64,000 nt of DNA from Paracoccaceae bacterium (GCA_024742705.1 JANSXZ010000007.1:62001-126000), one strand, 5' to 3'; counted from the stretch's first letter, positions 34,439-45,279 are shown. Numbers and translations: made by a program. The notes: generated from the letters alone by a model not told the origin.

Positions 34439-37096
34439 ATGCCCACCCTGAATGATATCCGCTCGACCTTCCTGGGCTATTTCGAAAAGCAGGGGCACAG
34501 GGTGGTCGATTCCAGCCCTCTGGTCCCGCGCAACGACCCCACTCTCATGTTCGCCAATTCGGGCATGGTGCAGTTCAAGAACCTCTTTACCGGGCTTGAA
34601 CACCGCGACTATACCCGCGCGACCACGGCGCAGAAATGCGTGCGCGCAGGTGGCAAGCACAACGATCTGGACAACGTCGGCTATACCGCGCGGCATCATA
34701 CCTTTTTCGAGATGCTCGGTAACTTCAGCTTTGGCGATTACTTCAAGTCCGAGGCGATTCCCTTCGCCTGGGAACTGATCACCCGCGAACTGGGGATCGA
34801 CAAGTCGCGCCTTCTTGTGACGGTCTATCACACCGACGACGAAGCGGCGAACATCTGGAAAAAAGTGGCCGGGCTGGGCGATGACAGGATCATCCGCATC
34901 CCGACCAACGACAATTTCTGGATGATGGGCCCGACCGGCCCCTGCGGCCCTTGCACCGAGATATTCTACGATCACGGCGATCACATCTGGGGTGGCCCTC
35001 CGGGCAGCCCGGATGAAGACGGCGACCGCTTTGTCGAGATCTGGAACCTTGTGTTCATGCAGTACGAACAGTTCGCTGACGGCACCCGCACCGAACTGGC
35101 CGCGCAATCGATCGACACCGGGATGGGCATCGAACGGGTGGCCGCGCTGTTGCAGGGCACCAACGACAACTATGCGACCGACCTGATGCGCGCGCTGATC
35201 GAGGCGAGCGCGGATGTCACCCATTCCGATCCCGACGGTCCGGGCCGCACGCATCACCGCGTGATCGCCGATCACCTGCGATCCACGTCTTTCCTGATGG
35301 CCGACGGGGTGATGCCGTCGAATGATGGCCGGGGCTATGTGCTGCGGCGGATCATGCGGCGCGCGATGCGCCATGCGCATCTGTTGGGCGCGCAGGATCC
35401 GGTGATGCACCGGCTGGTGCCGGCGCTGGTGCGCCAGATGGGCGCCGCCTATCCCGAACTGGGCCGGGCACAGGCGCTGATCGAAGAGACGCTACGGCTT
35501 GAGGAAACGCGGTTCAAGCAGACGCTGGATCGTGGACTGCGGCTTCTGGATGACGAGTTGAAGGATTTGCCCGATGGGGCAAACCTTCCGGGCGCGGCGG
35601 CCTTCAAACTGTATGACACCTATGGGTTTCCTCTCGATCTTACGCAGGATGCGCTGCGCGAGAAGGGCCGGGCGGTGGATGTCGAAGGTTTCGACGCGGC
35701 GATGTCTGAACAGAAGGCCAAGGCGCGCGCGGCCTGGGCAGGTTCGGGCGAGGCAGCTGATGCCACGGTCTGGTTCGATGTGGCCGAGGACGGCGGAACC
35801 ACGGATTTCCTGGGTTATGACACGGAAACCGCCGAGGGTCAGGTGATTGCGATCGTCCAGGATGGCGCGCGCAGCCAAAGTGCTGCGGCCGGAGAAACGG
35901 TGCAGCTGGCGCTGAACCAGACGCCGTTTTACGCCGAAAGCGGTGGCCAGGTGGGCGACCGCGGCGAGATCCGCACCGACAGCGGCATTGTCGATATCCG
36001 CGACACGCGCAAGACCGCGGATGTATTCATCCATATCGGCACGGTGCGTGAAGGCACCATCGCGGTGGGCGAGGCGGCGCAATTGGTGGTCGACAGCGAC
36101 CGGCGCGGGGCGATCCGGGCCAACCATTCGGCCACGCATCTTCTGCACGAGGCCTTGCGCGGTGCCCTGGGCGAGCATGTTGCGCAGCGTGGATCGCTGA
36201 ATGCTGCGGACAGGCTGCGGTTTGATTTCTCGCATGGCAAGGCGCTCGCGCCGGATGAGATTTCGCGGGTTGAAGCCGAGGTGAACGCCTATATCCGGCA
36301 GAATGCGCCGGTCGTCACCCGCATCATGACACCCGACGATGCGCGCGCACTGGGCGCGCAGGCTTTGTTCGGTGAGAAATACGGCGATGAGGTGCGTGTG
36401 GTGGCGATGGGCACGCAGGCCGGGTCGGGCAAGGGCAGCGATGGTCGGACCTATTCGCTGGAACTGTGCGGCGGCACCCATGTGCAGCGGACCGGCGACA
36501 TCGGTGCCTTTGTCCTGCTGGGCGACAGCGCCAGCAGCGCGGGCGTACGGCGGATCGAGGCGATAACCGGCGCCGAGGCGCAGCGCCATCAGGCGCAGAT
36601 GGGCGCGGTGCTGAACGCCGCCTTGTCGGAACTCAAGACAACACCGGATCAACTGGTTGCGCGGATCCGGGCCGAACAGGCCAAGGTGCGCGAACTGAGC
36701 AACGAACTGGCACAGATGCGGCGCGACATGGCCCTGGGCGGCGCCGGGGGCCAGACTGCTGAAATCCGCAAGGTCGGGGGCGTCAACTGGGTGGCTCAGG
36801 TGGTCAACGGTGTGACAGGCAAGGATCTGCCCGCCCTGATCGACGCGCAAAAGGCGCAGATCGGGAGCGGCGCGGTTCTTTTGATCGCCGATTCAGGTGG
36901 CAAGGCCGCGGTGGCCGCCGGTGTGACCGACGATCTGACCGGCCGGTTGTCGGCGGTGGATCTGGTTCGCGCGGCGGTGGCCTGCCTGGGCGGCAAGGGC
37001 GGCGGCGGCCGCGCCGACATGGCGCAGGGTGGCGGGCCAGACGTATCCGGCGCCGAAGCGGCGCTGGCCGCAGCGGCAAAACTTCTGGAGGGATAG
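34439..37096 (+). CDS. alaS: Alanyl-tRNA synthetase
   Basis: An 885-aa class II synthetase. The catalytic core includes [50 protein letters not shown] and [11 protein letters not shown]. The editing domain has [12 protein letters not shown] and [14 protein letters not shown], which provide the H-x3-H and C-x3-H zinc site. The C-terminal C-Ala domain ends with the glycine-rich [16 protein letters not shown] segment. Full length and intact. The start [11 protein letters not shown] at 34439 matches the conserved beginning of the family; the ATG at 34403 would add 12 residues. It follows recA by 108 bp and precedes the DUF1330 gene by 2 bp. Confidence 0.98.
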   Translation: MPTLNDIRSTFLGYFEKQGHRVVDSSPLVPRNDPTLMFANSGMVQFKNLFTGLEHRDYTRATTAQKCVRAGGKHNDLDNVGYTARHHTFFEMLGNFSFGDYFKSEAIPFAWELITRELGIDKSRLLVTVYHTDDEAANIWKKVAGLGDDRIIRIPTNDNFWMMGPTGPCGPCTEIFYDHGDHIWGGPPGSPDEDGDRFVEIWNLVFMQYEQFADGTRTELAAQSIDTGMGIERVAALLQGTNDNYATDLMRALIEASADVTHSDPDGPGRTHHRVIADHLRSTSFLMADGVMPSNDGRGYVLRRIMRRAMRHAHLLGAQDPVMHRLVPALVRQMGAAYPELGRAQALIEETLRLEETRFKQTLDRGLRLLDDELKDLPDGANLPGAAAFKLYDTYGFPLDLTQDALREKGRAVDVEGFDAAMSEQKAKARAAWAGSGEAADATVWFDVAEDGGTTDFLGYDTETAEGQVIAIVQDGARSQSAAAGETVQLALNQTPFYAESGGQVGDRGEIRTDSGIVDIRDTRKTADVFIHIGTVREGTIAVGEAAQLVVDSDRRGAIRANHSATHLLHEALRGALGEHVAQRGSLNAADRLRFDFSHGKALAPDEISRVEAEVNAYIRQNAPVVTRIMTPDDARALGAQALFGEKYGDEVRVVAMGTQAGSGKGSDGRTYSLELCGGTHVQRTGDIGAFVLLGDSASSAGVRRIEAITGAEAQRHQAQMGAVLNAALSELKTTPDQLVARIRAEQAKVRELSNELAQMRRDMALGGAGGQTAEIRKVGGVNWVAQVVNGVTGKDLPALIDAQKAQIGSGAVLLIADSGGKAAVAAGVTDDLTGRLSAVDLVRAAVACLGGKGGGGRADMAQGGGPDVSGAEAALAAAAKLLEG

Positions 37097-37098
37097 AA

Positions 37099-37386
37099 AT
37101 GAGCGCTTTGTGGATTGCCCATGTGACGGTTACCGATGAGGCGGCCTATGCGCAGTATGCGGCGCTGGCCACCGAGGCGATCGCGGCGCATGGCGGCGTG
37201 TTCATCGCGCGGGGCGGGCGGTTTGTGCAACTTGAGGGGCAGGCGCGCCCGCGCAATGTGGTCGCGCGGTTTCCCAGCGTCGAGGCGGCGCAAACCTGCT
37301 ACAACTCCGAGGTTTACCAACGCGCGCTCAGCCATGCGCGCGACGCGTCCGAGCGCGAGCTTCTGATCGTCGAAACCAGCGAATAA
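37099..37386 (+). CDS. DUF1330 protein
   Basis: A 95-aa cytoplasmic protein. WIAHVTVTDEAAYAQYAALATEAIAAHGGVFIARGGRFVQLEG and RNVVARFPSVEAAQTCYNSEVYQRA follow the dimeric ferredoxin-like fold of DUF1330, related to the Dabb/ABM barrel proteins. Its reaction is unknown. It starts 2 bp after alaS with GGAGGG inside the alaS end as ribosome site, so it is co-translated with alaS. A perfect GC hairpin follows in the gap before the convergent typA gene. Confidence 0.9.
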   Translation: MSALWIAHVTVTDEAAYAQYAALATEAIAAHGGVFIARGGRFVQLEGQARPRNVVARFPSVEAAQTCYNSEVYQRALSHARDASERELLIVETSE

Positions 37387-37394
37387 CCAGTTGC

Positions 37395-37417
37395 GGCGCG
37401 GCCCCGACGGCCGCGCC
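37395..37417. terminator. Hairpin in convergent alaS-DUF1330 / typA gap
   Basis: GGCGCGGCC, 5 nt, GGCCGCGCC: nine perfect pairs. No T-run on either side, so it may be a stability hairpin or a bidirectional terminator of the T-poor type common in GC-rich genomes. Confidence 0.5.
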
Positions 37418-37425
37418 ATCCGGTA

Positions 37426-39249
<1,824 letters not shown>

Positions 39250-39326
39250 GTCGGTCAGCCTTTGTGCGGGAGTTGGCACGCCCTTACCGTGCTGCGCCGC
39301 AGAAGGCCAGCGCGAATTGCCGCCTG

Positions 39327-39662
39327 TCAGTGCGTCGCGCTGTTGGAAAACAGATGGATCACCGCGATGCCGGCGATGATCAGTCCAAGGCCCAGTATCG
39401 CCGGCAGGTCGAGGCGCTGACCGAAGACCAGAAAGCCGATGATCGCGATCATGACAATGCCCAGCCCCGACCACAGCGCATAGACCACCCCGACCGGCAT
39501 CGCGCTGAGCGTCAGGGCCATCAGGTAGAACGACAGCCCATAGGCCACGACCACCAGAACCGAAGGCCAGAACCGCGTGAACTGTGCGCTGGCCTGAAGC
39601 GCCGAGGTGCCGATGGTTTCCGTCATCACGGCGAGGATGAGATAGACATAATGGATCGGCAT
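39327..39662 (-). CDS. Small multidrug resistance (SMR) family transporter
   Basis: A 111-aa protein with four membrane helices and little else. The first helix YLILAVMTETIGTSALQAS carries the invariant glutamate (E15) that couples drug and proton binding. LTLSAMPVGVVYALWSGLGIV is the conserved helix-3 segment of EmrE-type members, with the A-W-G pattern typical of drug exporters rather than SugE/Gdx. It forms an antiparallel dimer in the inner membrane and exports cationic compounds. GGAG precedes the ATG at good distance. A leftward terminator lies 53 bp before it, so it has its own promoter. Confidence 0.93.
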   Translation of the reverse strand: MPIHYVYLILAVMTETIGTSALQASAQFTRFWPSVLVVVAYGLSFYLMALTLSAMPVGVVYALWSGLGIVMIAIIGFLVFGQRLDLPAILGLGLIIAGIAVIHLFSNSATH

Positions 39663-40055
39663 GAATTCTCCTGTCACGTCGGCAATGCGATTGTTTCCCC
39701 GGTGTTTCGAACGGAAAAACCGGCCGCGGGAGTGTGCGGGCCGGTTTGCCGGGTCAGTCGCCAGAGGTGCTGCGTTTCGCCGTCCTGTTGCCCGGTCCTT
39801 CGGACATTTGTGCCGTAGCGTCGGAGCCACCCAAAGGCGGGCATGGCTGCGGTGCGTATGGCGGCGCCGACATGAAACGGTGCCGATCCGCTTGGAACGC
39901 CGGGTGAAATCGTGACCATGCCATGAGAGCCGTGTGCACCACGCGACGTCTTGGTCAAGCTTTTCAGAGCGGATCAAACCGGCCTGCGCGGACCTCCGCA
40001 GGGAAACGACCGGCAGACCGCTGCCGTTGCGGCGCCCGATGCGGCAACGGCCGGA
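39663..40055. other. 393-bp region between the SMR gene and a small ORF
   Basis: Contains a leftward terminator (39747-39715). Between that and the small ORF at 40056 are about 300 bp without a convincing gene; a 62-codon minus-strand frame (39942-39754) ends next to the terminator but has no clear ribosome site or recognisable protein pattern. The stretch could be the 3' part of a transcript from the small ORF, or hold a small RNA. I see no tRNA. Confidence 0.4.
39715..39747 (-). terminator. Intrinsic terminator, leftward
   Basis: Nine-bp perfect stem AAACCGGCC/GGCCGGTTT with a 13-nt loop; on the minus strand the stem is followed by a run of five T. It should end transcripts coming from the small-ORF region and isolates the SMR gene. 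Confidence 0.65.
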
Positions 40056-40190
40056 TCAGTAGCGATCGTCGTATTTGCCCGCGTTGCGGACCGGGACCGC
40101 AACGGCATCCGGTGTCGACGTCTTGTTGCGGCCGCCGAAGACCATGAAATCAAGAACGGCCAAAGCGCCCATTGCTGCAAGAATGATCAT
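40056..40190 (-). CDS. Putative 44-aa membrane protein
   Basis: Small ORF: MIILAAMGALAVLDFMVFGG, then a short polar tail ending GKYDDRY. The first 20 residues make one membrane helix. GAGG lies 10 nt before the ATG, and the polar tail has the lysine and acidic balance of real small membrane proteins. It is preceded by an unusual AT-rich repeat region and followed, after 300 bp, by a terminator in the same direction. No family recognised. The ORF is short enough to occur by chance, though a hydrophobic start plus ribosome site plus terminator argue for it. Confidence 0.45.
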   Translation of the reverse strand: MIILAAMGALAVLDFMVFGGRNKTSTPDAVAVPVRNAGKYDDRY

Positions 40191-40540
40191 TTTCCGAATA
40201 CCTCACTGTTCGGAAAAAAGGTAAAACTGTGGCGAAACTGAAGCAAGAGTTTTTCTGAAAATCACAGTTTTGGCACAATTCAGGGGTGAATTGTTTCGCT
40301 TTTGCCGCTGTTCAGGGGTGTCTGGATGGTTTGTGTGCGGTTCGGAAACGACAATTGTGGCGAAATCGAGGCGCGCACCGCAAAAACGTCGCAATTGCGG
40401 CAATTGGCCAGGCCCTGTTCCGCGCCTTTTCTGGCGAGGCGCAGGGCGCGGAACGGGCGCGGCGGCCCGCGGCAATTGGGCCGCCTTCGGTAAGGGGTTT
40501 GTCGGTTCGGGCGCGGGTGGCGGCGGCGCTGGGGCCGATG
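40191..40540. other. AT-rich repeat-containing intergenic region
   Basis: 350 bp with no credible gene; its left part (40195-40400) is the most AT-rich stretch noticed in the window. It has two degenerate direct repeats, each starting GTTCGGAAA and ending TGTGGCGAAA (40208-40237 and 40340-40365). It also has a perfect inverted repeat ACAATTC-N6-GAATTGT (40275-40294) and two copies of TTCAGGGGTG 32 bp apart (40279 and 40311). A GC inverted repeat GGCGGCCC-N9-GGGCCGCC (40461-40485) near the right end may terminate the leftward hydrolase unit. It looks like the control region of the small ORF or of an unannotated RNA. Confidence 0.5.
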
Positions 40541-40768
40541 CTATTCCTTTTCGCCCAACGCCTGCGAGATCCGCGCGCGCAGGAATGCGCGGGCGCGGGC
40601 ATCGGCCTGACGCACGCGCACCGCGCTCAGGAAAGCTTCCTGGGTTGGGGTCGAGCTGGCGCCGAGGATTTCGGCGACCTTGCTGACGAGTTCGTCATCG
40701 CCCAGCTTCTCGACAGTTCGCAGCACGTCGATGGCCAGCTTGTCGCCTATGTCGTCGGCCAGACCCAT
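40541..40768 (-). CDS. Conserved-looking 75-aa hypothetical protein
   Basis: Small acidic, all-helical protein: MGLADDIGDKLAIDVLRTVEKLGDDELVSKVAEILG, then STPTQEAFLSAVRVRQADARARAFL. No membrane helix, signal peptide or metal motif. The codon use matches the neighbours and the amphipathic pattern (leucines and valines at i, i+3/4) looks like a real protein. It begins 3 bp after the hydrolase stop, so it is the second gene of that unit. I do not recognise the family. The helical repeat could be a small regulatory or adaptor protein. Confidence 0.68.
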   Translation of the reverse strand: MGLADDIGDKLAIDVLRTVEKLGDDELVSKVAEILGASSTPTQEAFLSAVRVRQADARARAFLRARISQALGEKE

Positions 40769-40771
40769 CGT

Positions 40772-41425
40772 TCAGCGGGTGCTTTCGGTCAGGCGGCGTT
40801 TGACATAATCGCTGACGCTTCCGATCAGCGTGTCCATATGGGCATCCTTGAAGAAGTGATCGGCGCCTTCCACCTCCTGATGGGTGATGGTTATGCCTTT
40901 TTGCTCATGCAGCTTGCCGACCAGCGATGTGGTGTCCGCCGGCGGCGCCACGCGGTCGGAGGTACCGTTGATGATCAGGCCCGATGAGGGGCAGGGTGCC
41001 AGAAACGAAAAATCGTACATGTTGGCAGGGGGCGAAACCGAGATGAAGCCGGTAATCTCGGGGCGGCGCATCAGCAGCTGCATGCCGATCCAGGCGCCGA
41101 AGGAGAAGCCCGCGACCCAGCAGTGTTTCGAATTGTTGTTCATCGATTGCAGGTAATCCAGCGCGGACGCCGCATCGGAAAGCTCGCCTATGCCCTGGTC
41201 GTATTCGCCCTGACTGCGGCCGACACCGCGGAAATTGAAGCGCAGCACCGTGAAGCCCATGTTGTAGAAGGCATAGTGCAGATTGTAGACCACCTTGTTG
41301 TTCATCGTGCCGCCGAATTGCGGATGCGGATGCAGGACGATGGCGATGGGCGCGTCCTTTTCCTTCTGCGGGTGGTAACGGCCTTCGAGCCGACCTTCCG
41401 GTCCGGGAAATATCACCTCGGGCAT
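40772..41425 (-). CDS. Alpha/beta hydrolase (dienelactone hydrolase-like)
   Basis: A 217-aa cytoplasmic protein. LHPHPQFGGTMNNKVVYNL provides the oxyanion region, VAGFSFGAWIGMQLL the nucleophile elbow (serine in G-F-S-F-G), and the aspartate in IINGTSDRVAP and histidine in EGADHFFKD complete the triad. The family (sometimes annotated as KefA-related or CocE/NonD-like) is common in Proteobacteria; its substrate is unknown. The ATG at 41425 gives MPEVIFPGPEGRLEG; the longer frame to 41485 would run into the iscR promoter. Divergent from iscR with about 175 bp between. Confidence 0.85.
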   Translation of the reverse strand: MPEVIFPGPEGRLEGRYHPQKEKDAPIAIVLHPHPQFGGTMNNKVVYNLHYAFYNMGFTVLRFNFRGVGRSQGEYDQGIGELSDAASALDYLQSMNNNSKHCWVAGFSFGAWIGMQLLMRRPEITGFISVSPPANMYDFSFLAPCPSSGLIINGTSDRVAPPADTTSLVGKLHEQKGITITHQEVEGADHFFKDAHMDTLIGSVSDYVKRRLTESTR

Positions 41426-41464
41426 ATGGGATCCTGACCTTGGGTTCTTTGGAGTCGGCAATTG

Positions 41465-41493
41465 TTGACAAAATCGCTCGGGCACCTTAGAAC
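41465..41493 (+). promoter_or_regulatory. Promoter of the iscR-suf operon
   Basis: TTGACA (41465-41470), 17 bp, TAGAAC (41488-41493). The -35 box is a perfect match and the -10 matches 4 of 6. The -10 lies inside the Irr-type palindrome, so binding there would block RNA polymerase. Leader to the GTG start is about 100 nt. Confidence 0.6.
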
Positions 41494-41501
41494 TGTTCTA
41501 A
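41487..41501. promoter_or_regulatory. Irr-type iron control element TTAGAA-N3-TTCTAA
   Basis: TTAGAACTGTTCTAA, a perfect palindrome, equals the iron control element recognised by the heme-responsive Fur-family regulator Irr in rhizobia and Rhodobacterales (established motif, from memory). It covers the -10 box of the iscR-suf promoter, which suggests repression when iron or heme is scarce. Confidence 0.7.
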
Positions 41502-41600
41502 CAATCTGTCCGCGACGGTAAGTCGTGGGTCAGGGGCACATACGCATTGCGGACCGCAACGTCAATGTTTTCGGGCGATTCGGTACGCGGAGGGCACGCG

Positions 41601-42065
41601 GTGAAGCTATCGACGAAGGGGCGCTATGCAATGGTGGCGTTGTGCGACATCGCCCTGCAGCCGGCGGGCCGGCTGGTGACACTGGGGGAGATATCCGAAC
41701 GCCAGCGGATATCGCTGCCCTATCTCGAGCAGTTGTTCGTGAAACTGCGCCGCGCGCGTCTTGTGGAATCGGTGCGCGGGCCGGGCGGCGGATACCGTCT
41801 GGCGGCGCCGGCATCCGAGGTGCGGGTGGTCGATGTGCTTGCTGCCGTCGATGAGCAGGTGAATGCCATGCACAAGGGCGCGGGCGCGTCGGGAGCGGTG
41901 TCGGGCAGCCGCGCGCAATCGCTGACCAACCGCCTTTGGGAAGGTCTGAGCGCGCATGTCTATGTGTATCTGCACCAGACGCGGTTGTCGGATGTGATCC
42001 GCAACGATCTGGCGCCCTGTCCGGCGGTGCCCAACCTGTTCGCGGTGGTGGATGAAGATGGCTGA
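41601..42065 (+). CDS. iscR: Rrf2-family Fe-S regulator IscR, without the three cluster cysteines
   Basis: A 154-aa Rrf2 protein. VKLSTKGRYAMVALCDIALQ and ISERQRISLPYLEQLFVKLRRARLVESVRGPGGGYRLA form the winged helix with the IscR-type recognition helix and wing. In the loop where E. coli IscR has C92, C98, C104 and H107, this protein reads HKGAGASGAVSGSRAQSLTNRLW: all three cysteines and the histidine are replaced. Only C15 and C140 remain (C140 in DLAPCPAVPN). A similar single-cysteine arrangement is known from Rhodobacter IscR. Start is GTG at 41601 with GGAGG. First gene of the suf operon; it probably represses it when clusters are sufficient. Confidence 0.9.
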   Translation: MKLSTKGRYAMVALCDIALQPAGRLVTLGEISERQRISLPYLEQLFVKLRRARLVESVRGPGGGYRLAAPASEVRVVDVLAAVDEQVNAMHKGAGASGAVSGSRAQSLTNRLWEGLSAHVYVYLHQTRLSDVIRNDLAPCPAVPNLFAVVDEDG

Positions 42066-42074
42066 TGCAAGGCG

Positions 42075-42135
42075 GGGGGCGCTGCCCCCGTCCGCCGATG
42101 GCGGACTCCCCCGGAGTTTATCCGGCAAGATGAAG
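42075..42135 (+). repeat. Structured intergenic repeat, copy D
   Basis: Hairpin GGGGGC-3 nt-GCCCCC (42075-42089), hairpin GTCCGCC-3 nt-GGCGGAC (42090-42106), then the tail with CCCCCGG, AGTTTAT, CCGGC and AAGATGAAG (42107-42135). It fills the gap between iscR and the cysteine desulfurase gene. The tail is a diverged version of copies A-C (AAGATGAAG in place of AAAGGAAG). Confidence 0.6.
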
Positions 42136-42146
42136 CGGGCGGTTTG

Positions 42147-43187
42147 ATGCGCGTCTATCTCGATCACAATGCGACGACGCCGCTGCGGGCCGAAGCGCGC
42201 GCGGCGATGGTGGCTGCGATGGACGTGGTGGGCAACCCGTCGAGCGTGCATGCCGAGGGCCGGGCGGCCAAGGCGTTGATCGAGCGCGCCCGCGCGCAGG
42301 TTACGGCGGCGCTGGGGGCGGACGGGGCGGATGTTGTCTTTACCTCGGGGGCGACCGAAGCGGCGGCAATGGCCTGTGCGGGGCGCGACCTTTGCGGCAG
42401 CGCGGTGGAGCACGAGGCGATTCTGGCCTGGGTGACGGAAGCCGGCACGGTCGATGCAAGCGGCAGGGTGGCGCCCGGAACGCCGGCGCGCTGGGTCTTG
42501 CAGGTGGCGAATTCGGAAACCGGGGTGGTGCAGGAACTGCCGCCGGGCATCGCGGTGACGGATGCGACGCAGGCCTTTGGCAAACTGCCCTTTGCCTTCA
42601 ACTGGAGTGGCGCCGAAATGGCGATGGTGTCGGCGCACAAGCTGGGTGGTCCCAAGGGCATCGGCGCGCTGGTGGTGCGGCGCGGCACCGAGTTGGCGGC
42701 ACGCATCCGGGGCGGCGGCCAGGAGATGGGGCGGCGCTCGGGCACGGAGAACGTGATCGGGATTGCCGGTTTCGGTGCGGCGGCGCAGGCGGCGGCGTGC
42801 GATCTTGCGGATGGGGTGTGGGATCGGGTTGCGGAACTTAGAAATATTCTAGATAGCGCTCTTGAGGCTGGCACAAACAAGACTATTTTTGTCGGGAAAG
42901 GCGCGGCGCGCTTGCCGAACACGACCTGCTTTGCCACGCCCGGCTGGAAGGCCGAGACGCAGGTGATGCAGATGGACCTTGCCGGTTATGCGATCAGCGC
43001 CGGTTCGGCCTGTTCGAGCGGCAAGGTGCGCGCCAGCCGCGTGTTGCGCGCGATGGGATATGACGCGGAAACGGCGGCGGGCGCGGTGCGCGTGTCGCTG
43101 GGGCCGGAGACGACAGAGGCGGATGTGCTGGGGTTTGCGGACGCCTGGTTGACGAAGGAACAAAAGTATCGCGCCCGCGCGGCGTGA
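42147..43187 (+). CDS. NifS/IscS-type cysteine desulfurase
   Basis: A 346-aa PLP enzyme of class V that removes sulfur from cysteine as a persulfide. YLDHNATTPLRAEA opens the protein; K165 in VSAHKLGGPKGIG binds PLP; C289 in SAGSACSSGKVRASRVL is the sulfur-carrying cysteine in a flexible loop, the class I (NifS/IscS) type. RRSGTENVIGIAGFG is also typical. It is shorter than IscS. The ATG at 42147 was chosen over the adjacent TTG at 42144. With SufS (48407), this operon holds two desulfurases of different classes. Confidence 0.92.
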   Translation: MRVYLDHNATTPLRAEARAAMVAAMDVVGNPSSVHAEGRAAKALIERARAQVTAALGADGADVVFTSGATEAAAMACAGRDLCGSAVEHEAILAWVTEAGTVDASGRVAPGTPARWVLQVANSETGVVQELPPGIAVTDATQAFGKLPFAFNWSGAEMAMVSAHKLGGPKGIGALVVRRGTELAARIRGGGQEMGRRSGTENVIGIAGFGAAAQAAACDLADGVWDRVAELRNILDSALEAGTNKTIFVGKGAARLPNTTCFATPGWKAETQVMQMDLAGYAISAGSACSSGKVRASRVLRAMGYDAETAAGAVRVSLGPETTEADVLGFADAWLTKEQKYRARAA

Positions 43188-43205
43188 AGTGCAGGAGAAC
43201 CGAAC

Positions 43206-44744
43206 ATGACAGCCCTTGAAGAGAGCATTGCGCCGGCGCCGCAGGTGAAGGACGGAGTGGATCAGGAGACGGTCGACGCGGTCCGTGAGGTTGGCGGGGC
43301 CTACAAGTATGGATGGTCCACCGACATCGAGATGGAATATGCGCCCAAGGGCCTGAATGAGGATATTGTCCGGCTGATCTCGAAGAAGAACGAAGAACCG
43401 CAGTGGATGACCGATTGGCGCATCGAAGCCTATCGGCGGTGGCTGGAAAAGACCGAGCCGGATTGGGCGATGGTGGATTATCCGCAGATCGATTTTCAGG
43501 ATCAGTATTATTATGCCCGGCCGAAATCGATGGAGGTCAAGCCCAAGTCTCTGGACGAGGTCGATCCCAAACTGCTGGCGACCTATGAGAAGCTGGGCAT
43601 TCCGTTGAAGGAACAGATGATCCTGGCCGGGGTCGAGGGGGCGGAATCGGCGCCGGCGGAGGGCCGCAAGGTGGCGGTCGACGCGGTGTTCGATTCGGTT
43701 TCCGTGGGCACGACGTTTCAGGCCGAGCTGAAGAAGGCGGGGGTGATCTTCTGTTCGATCAGCGAGGCGGTGCGCGAGCATCCCGAACTGGTTCGCAAGT
43801 ATCTCGGTACCGTCGTTCCGGTGAGCGACAATTATTATGCCACGCTGAATTCGGCCGTGTTTTCGGACGGATCGTTTGTCTATGTTCCGCCGGGCGTGCG
43901 CTGCCCGATGGAGCTGAGCACATATTTCCGCATCAACGCGGAAAACACCGGCCAGTTCGAGCGCACGCTGATCATCGCCGACAAGGGCAGCTATGTCAGC
44001 TATCTCGAAGGCTGTACGGCGCCGCAGCGCGATATCAGCCAGCTGCACGCCGCGGTGGTCGAGATCATCATCGAGGAAGACGCCGAGGTGAAGTATTCGA
44101 CGGTCCAGAACTGGTATCCCGGCGATGAGAACGGCAAGGGCGGCATCTACAACTTCGTCACCAAGCGCGCGGATTGTCGTGGCGACCGGGCCAAGGTGAT
44201 GTGGACGCAGGTGGAAACCGGATCGGCGGTCACCTGGAAGTACCCGTCGTGCATCCTGCGCGGCGATGACAGCCAGGGCGAGTTCTATTCGATCGCCATC
44301 GCCAACAACATGCAGCAGGCCGATACCGGTACCAAGATGATCCACCTGGGCAAGCGTACGAAATCGCGTATCGTGTCCAAGGGCATCAGCGCCGGCAAGG
44401 CGCAGAACACCTATCGCGGCCTGGTGTCGATGCACCCCAAGGCGCGGGATTCGCGCAACTATACCCAATGCGACAGTCTGCTGATCGGCGATCGTTGCGG
44501 CGCGCATACGGTGCCCTACATCGAGGTCAAGAACAACTCGAGCAGGGTCGAGCACGAGGCGACCACATCCAAGGTGGATGACGATCAGCTGTTCTATTGC
44601 CGTTCGCGCGGGATGGACGAGGAAGAGGCGGTGGCGCTGGTGGTGAATGGCTTCTGCAAGGACGTTTTGCAGGCTTTGCCGATGGAATTCGCGATGGAGG
44701 CACAGCAACTGGTGGCGATTTCGCTGGAAGGATCGGTGGGGTGA
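43206..44744 (+). CDS. sufB: Fe-S cluster scaffold subunit SufB
   Basis: A 512-aa SufB, full length for the longer (cyanobacterial/alphaproteobacterial) type. [33 protein letters not shown] starts it; [68 protein letters not shown] contains the conserved cysteine region; [30 protein letters not shown] follows near the C-terminus. SufB binds the nascent cluster with SufC and SufD in the cytoplasm. The gene is third in the operon; its stop overlaps the GTG start of the next small gene. Confidence 0.98.
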   Translation: MTALEESIAPAPQVKDGVDQETVDAVREVGGAYKYGWSTDIEMEYAPKGLNEDIVRLISKKNEEPQWMTDWRIEAYRRWLEKTEPDWAMVDYPQIDFQDQYYYARPKSMEVKPKSLDEVDPKLLATYEKLGIPLKEQMILAGVEGAESAPAEGRKVAVDAVFDSVSVGTTFQAELKKAGVIFCSISEAVREHPELVRKYLGTVVPVSDNYYATLNSAVFSDGSFVYVPPGVRCPMELSTYFRINAENTGQFERTLIIADKGSYVSYLEGCTAPQRDISQLHAAVVEIIIEEDAEVKYSTVQNWYPGDENGKGGIYNFVTKRADCRGDRAKVMWTQVETGSAVTWKYPSCILRGDDSQGEFYSIAIANNMQQADTGTKMIHLGKRTKSRIVSKGISAGKAQNTYRGLVSMHPKARDSRNYTQCDSLLIGDRCGAHTVPYIEVKNNSSRVEHEATTSKVDDDQLFYCRSRGMDEEEAVALVVNGFCKDVLQALPMEFAMEAQQLVAISLEGSVG

Positions 44745-44971
44745 CGTTTGCCGAACTGGCGCGTGAACTTGGGCGGATGTGGGGCGCGGCGCCCGCGACC
44801 GACAAGACCGTTCAGGTGCATCTGTTCGGCATCCGTCACGCCAGGGATCTGCAGGGGTACACCTTGCGGGAATGCTGCGATCTGGCCGAAGCGGCGGGCC
44901 GCCCCAAGAGCATGGGCCAGGAGATACACAAGATGATCAAGCTGTCGAAATTCGTGAAGGAAGCGCCATGA
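44741..44971 (+). CDS. 76-aa hypothetical protein inside the suf operon
   Basis: Small basic protein beginning (GTG) [34 protein letters not shown]. The second half, [34 protein letters not shown], has helix-turn-helix-like spacing and two adjacent cysteines. The GTG overlaps the sufB stop (GTGA) and the stop overlaps the next start (ATGA), so it is translated as part of the chain sufB-x-ybjQ. Its place between core suf genes suggests a cluster-assembly or sensing helper, but no family is recognised. Confidence 0.72.
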   Translation: MTFAELARELGRMWGAAPATDKTVQVHLFGIRHARDLQGYTLRECCDLAEAAGRPKSMGQEIHKMIKLSKFVKEAP

Positions 44972-45279
44972 TCGTGACCACGACGCCTTCTGTCGAAGGC
45001 TATCAGATCACCGACTACAAGGGCATCGTCGTGGGCGAGGCGATTTTGGGCGCGAACGTGATCCGCGATGTCTTTGCCGGCATCACCGATATTCTGGGCG
45101 GCCGCTCGGGCGCCTACGAAGAGGAACTGGCCAAGGCGCGGGAAACCGCGCTTGCCGAAATGGAAGACCGGGCGCGTGACGCGGGTGCGAATGCGGTCGT
45201 CGGGGTCGATCTCGACTATGAAGTGATCAACAACATGCTGATGGTCAGCGCTTCGGGCACGGCCGTCATAATGGGTTAA
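44968..45279 (+). CDS. YbjQ/UPF0145-family protein
   Basis: A 103-aa protein: [49 protein letters not shown] is the diagnostic start of the YbjQ family, and [21 protein letters not shown] the conserved middle. Family members form pentameric rings and are annotated as possible heavy-metal binders; no function is proven. The ATG overlaps the preceding stop. Its presence between sufB and sufC is unusual compared with the canonical operon and is likely to be lineage-specific. Confidence 0.92.
   Translation: MIVTTTPSVEGYQITDYKGIVVGEAILGANVIRDVFAGITDILGGRSGAYEEELAKARETALAEMEDRARDAGANAVVGVDLDYEVINNMLMVSASGTAVIMG

Noticed and set aside
39754..39942. 62-codon minus-strand ORF ending near the terminator at 39747
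   Set aside because: It has no clear ribosome site and a low-complexity, unrecognised translation, and overlaps two other equally open frames.
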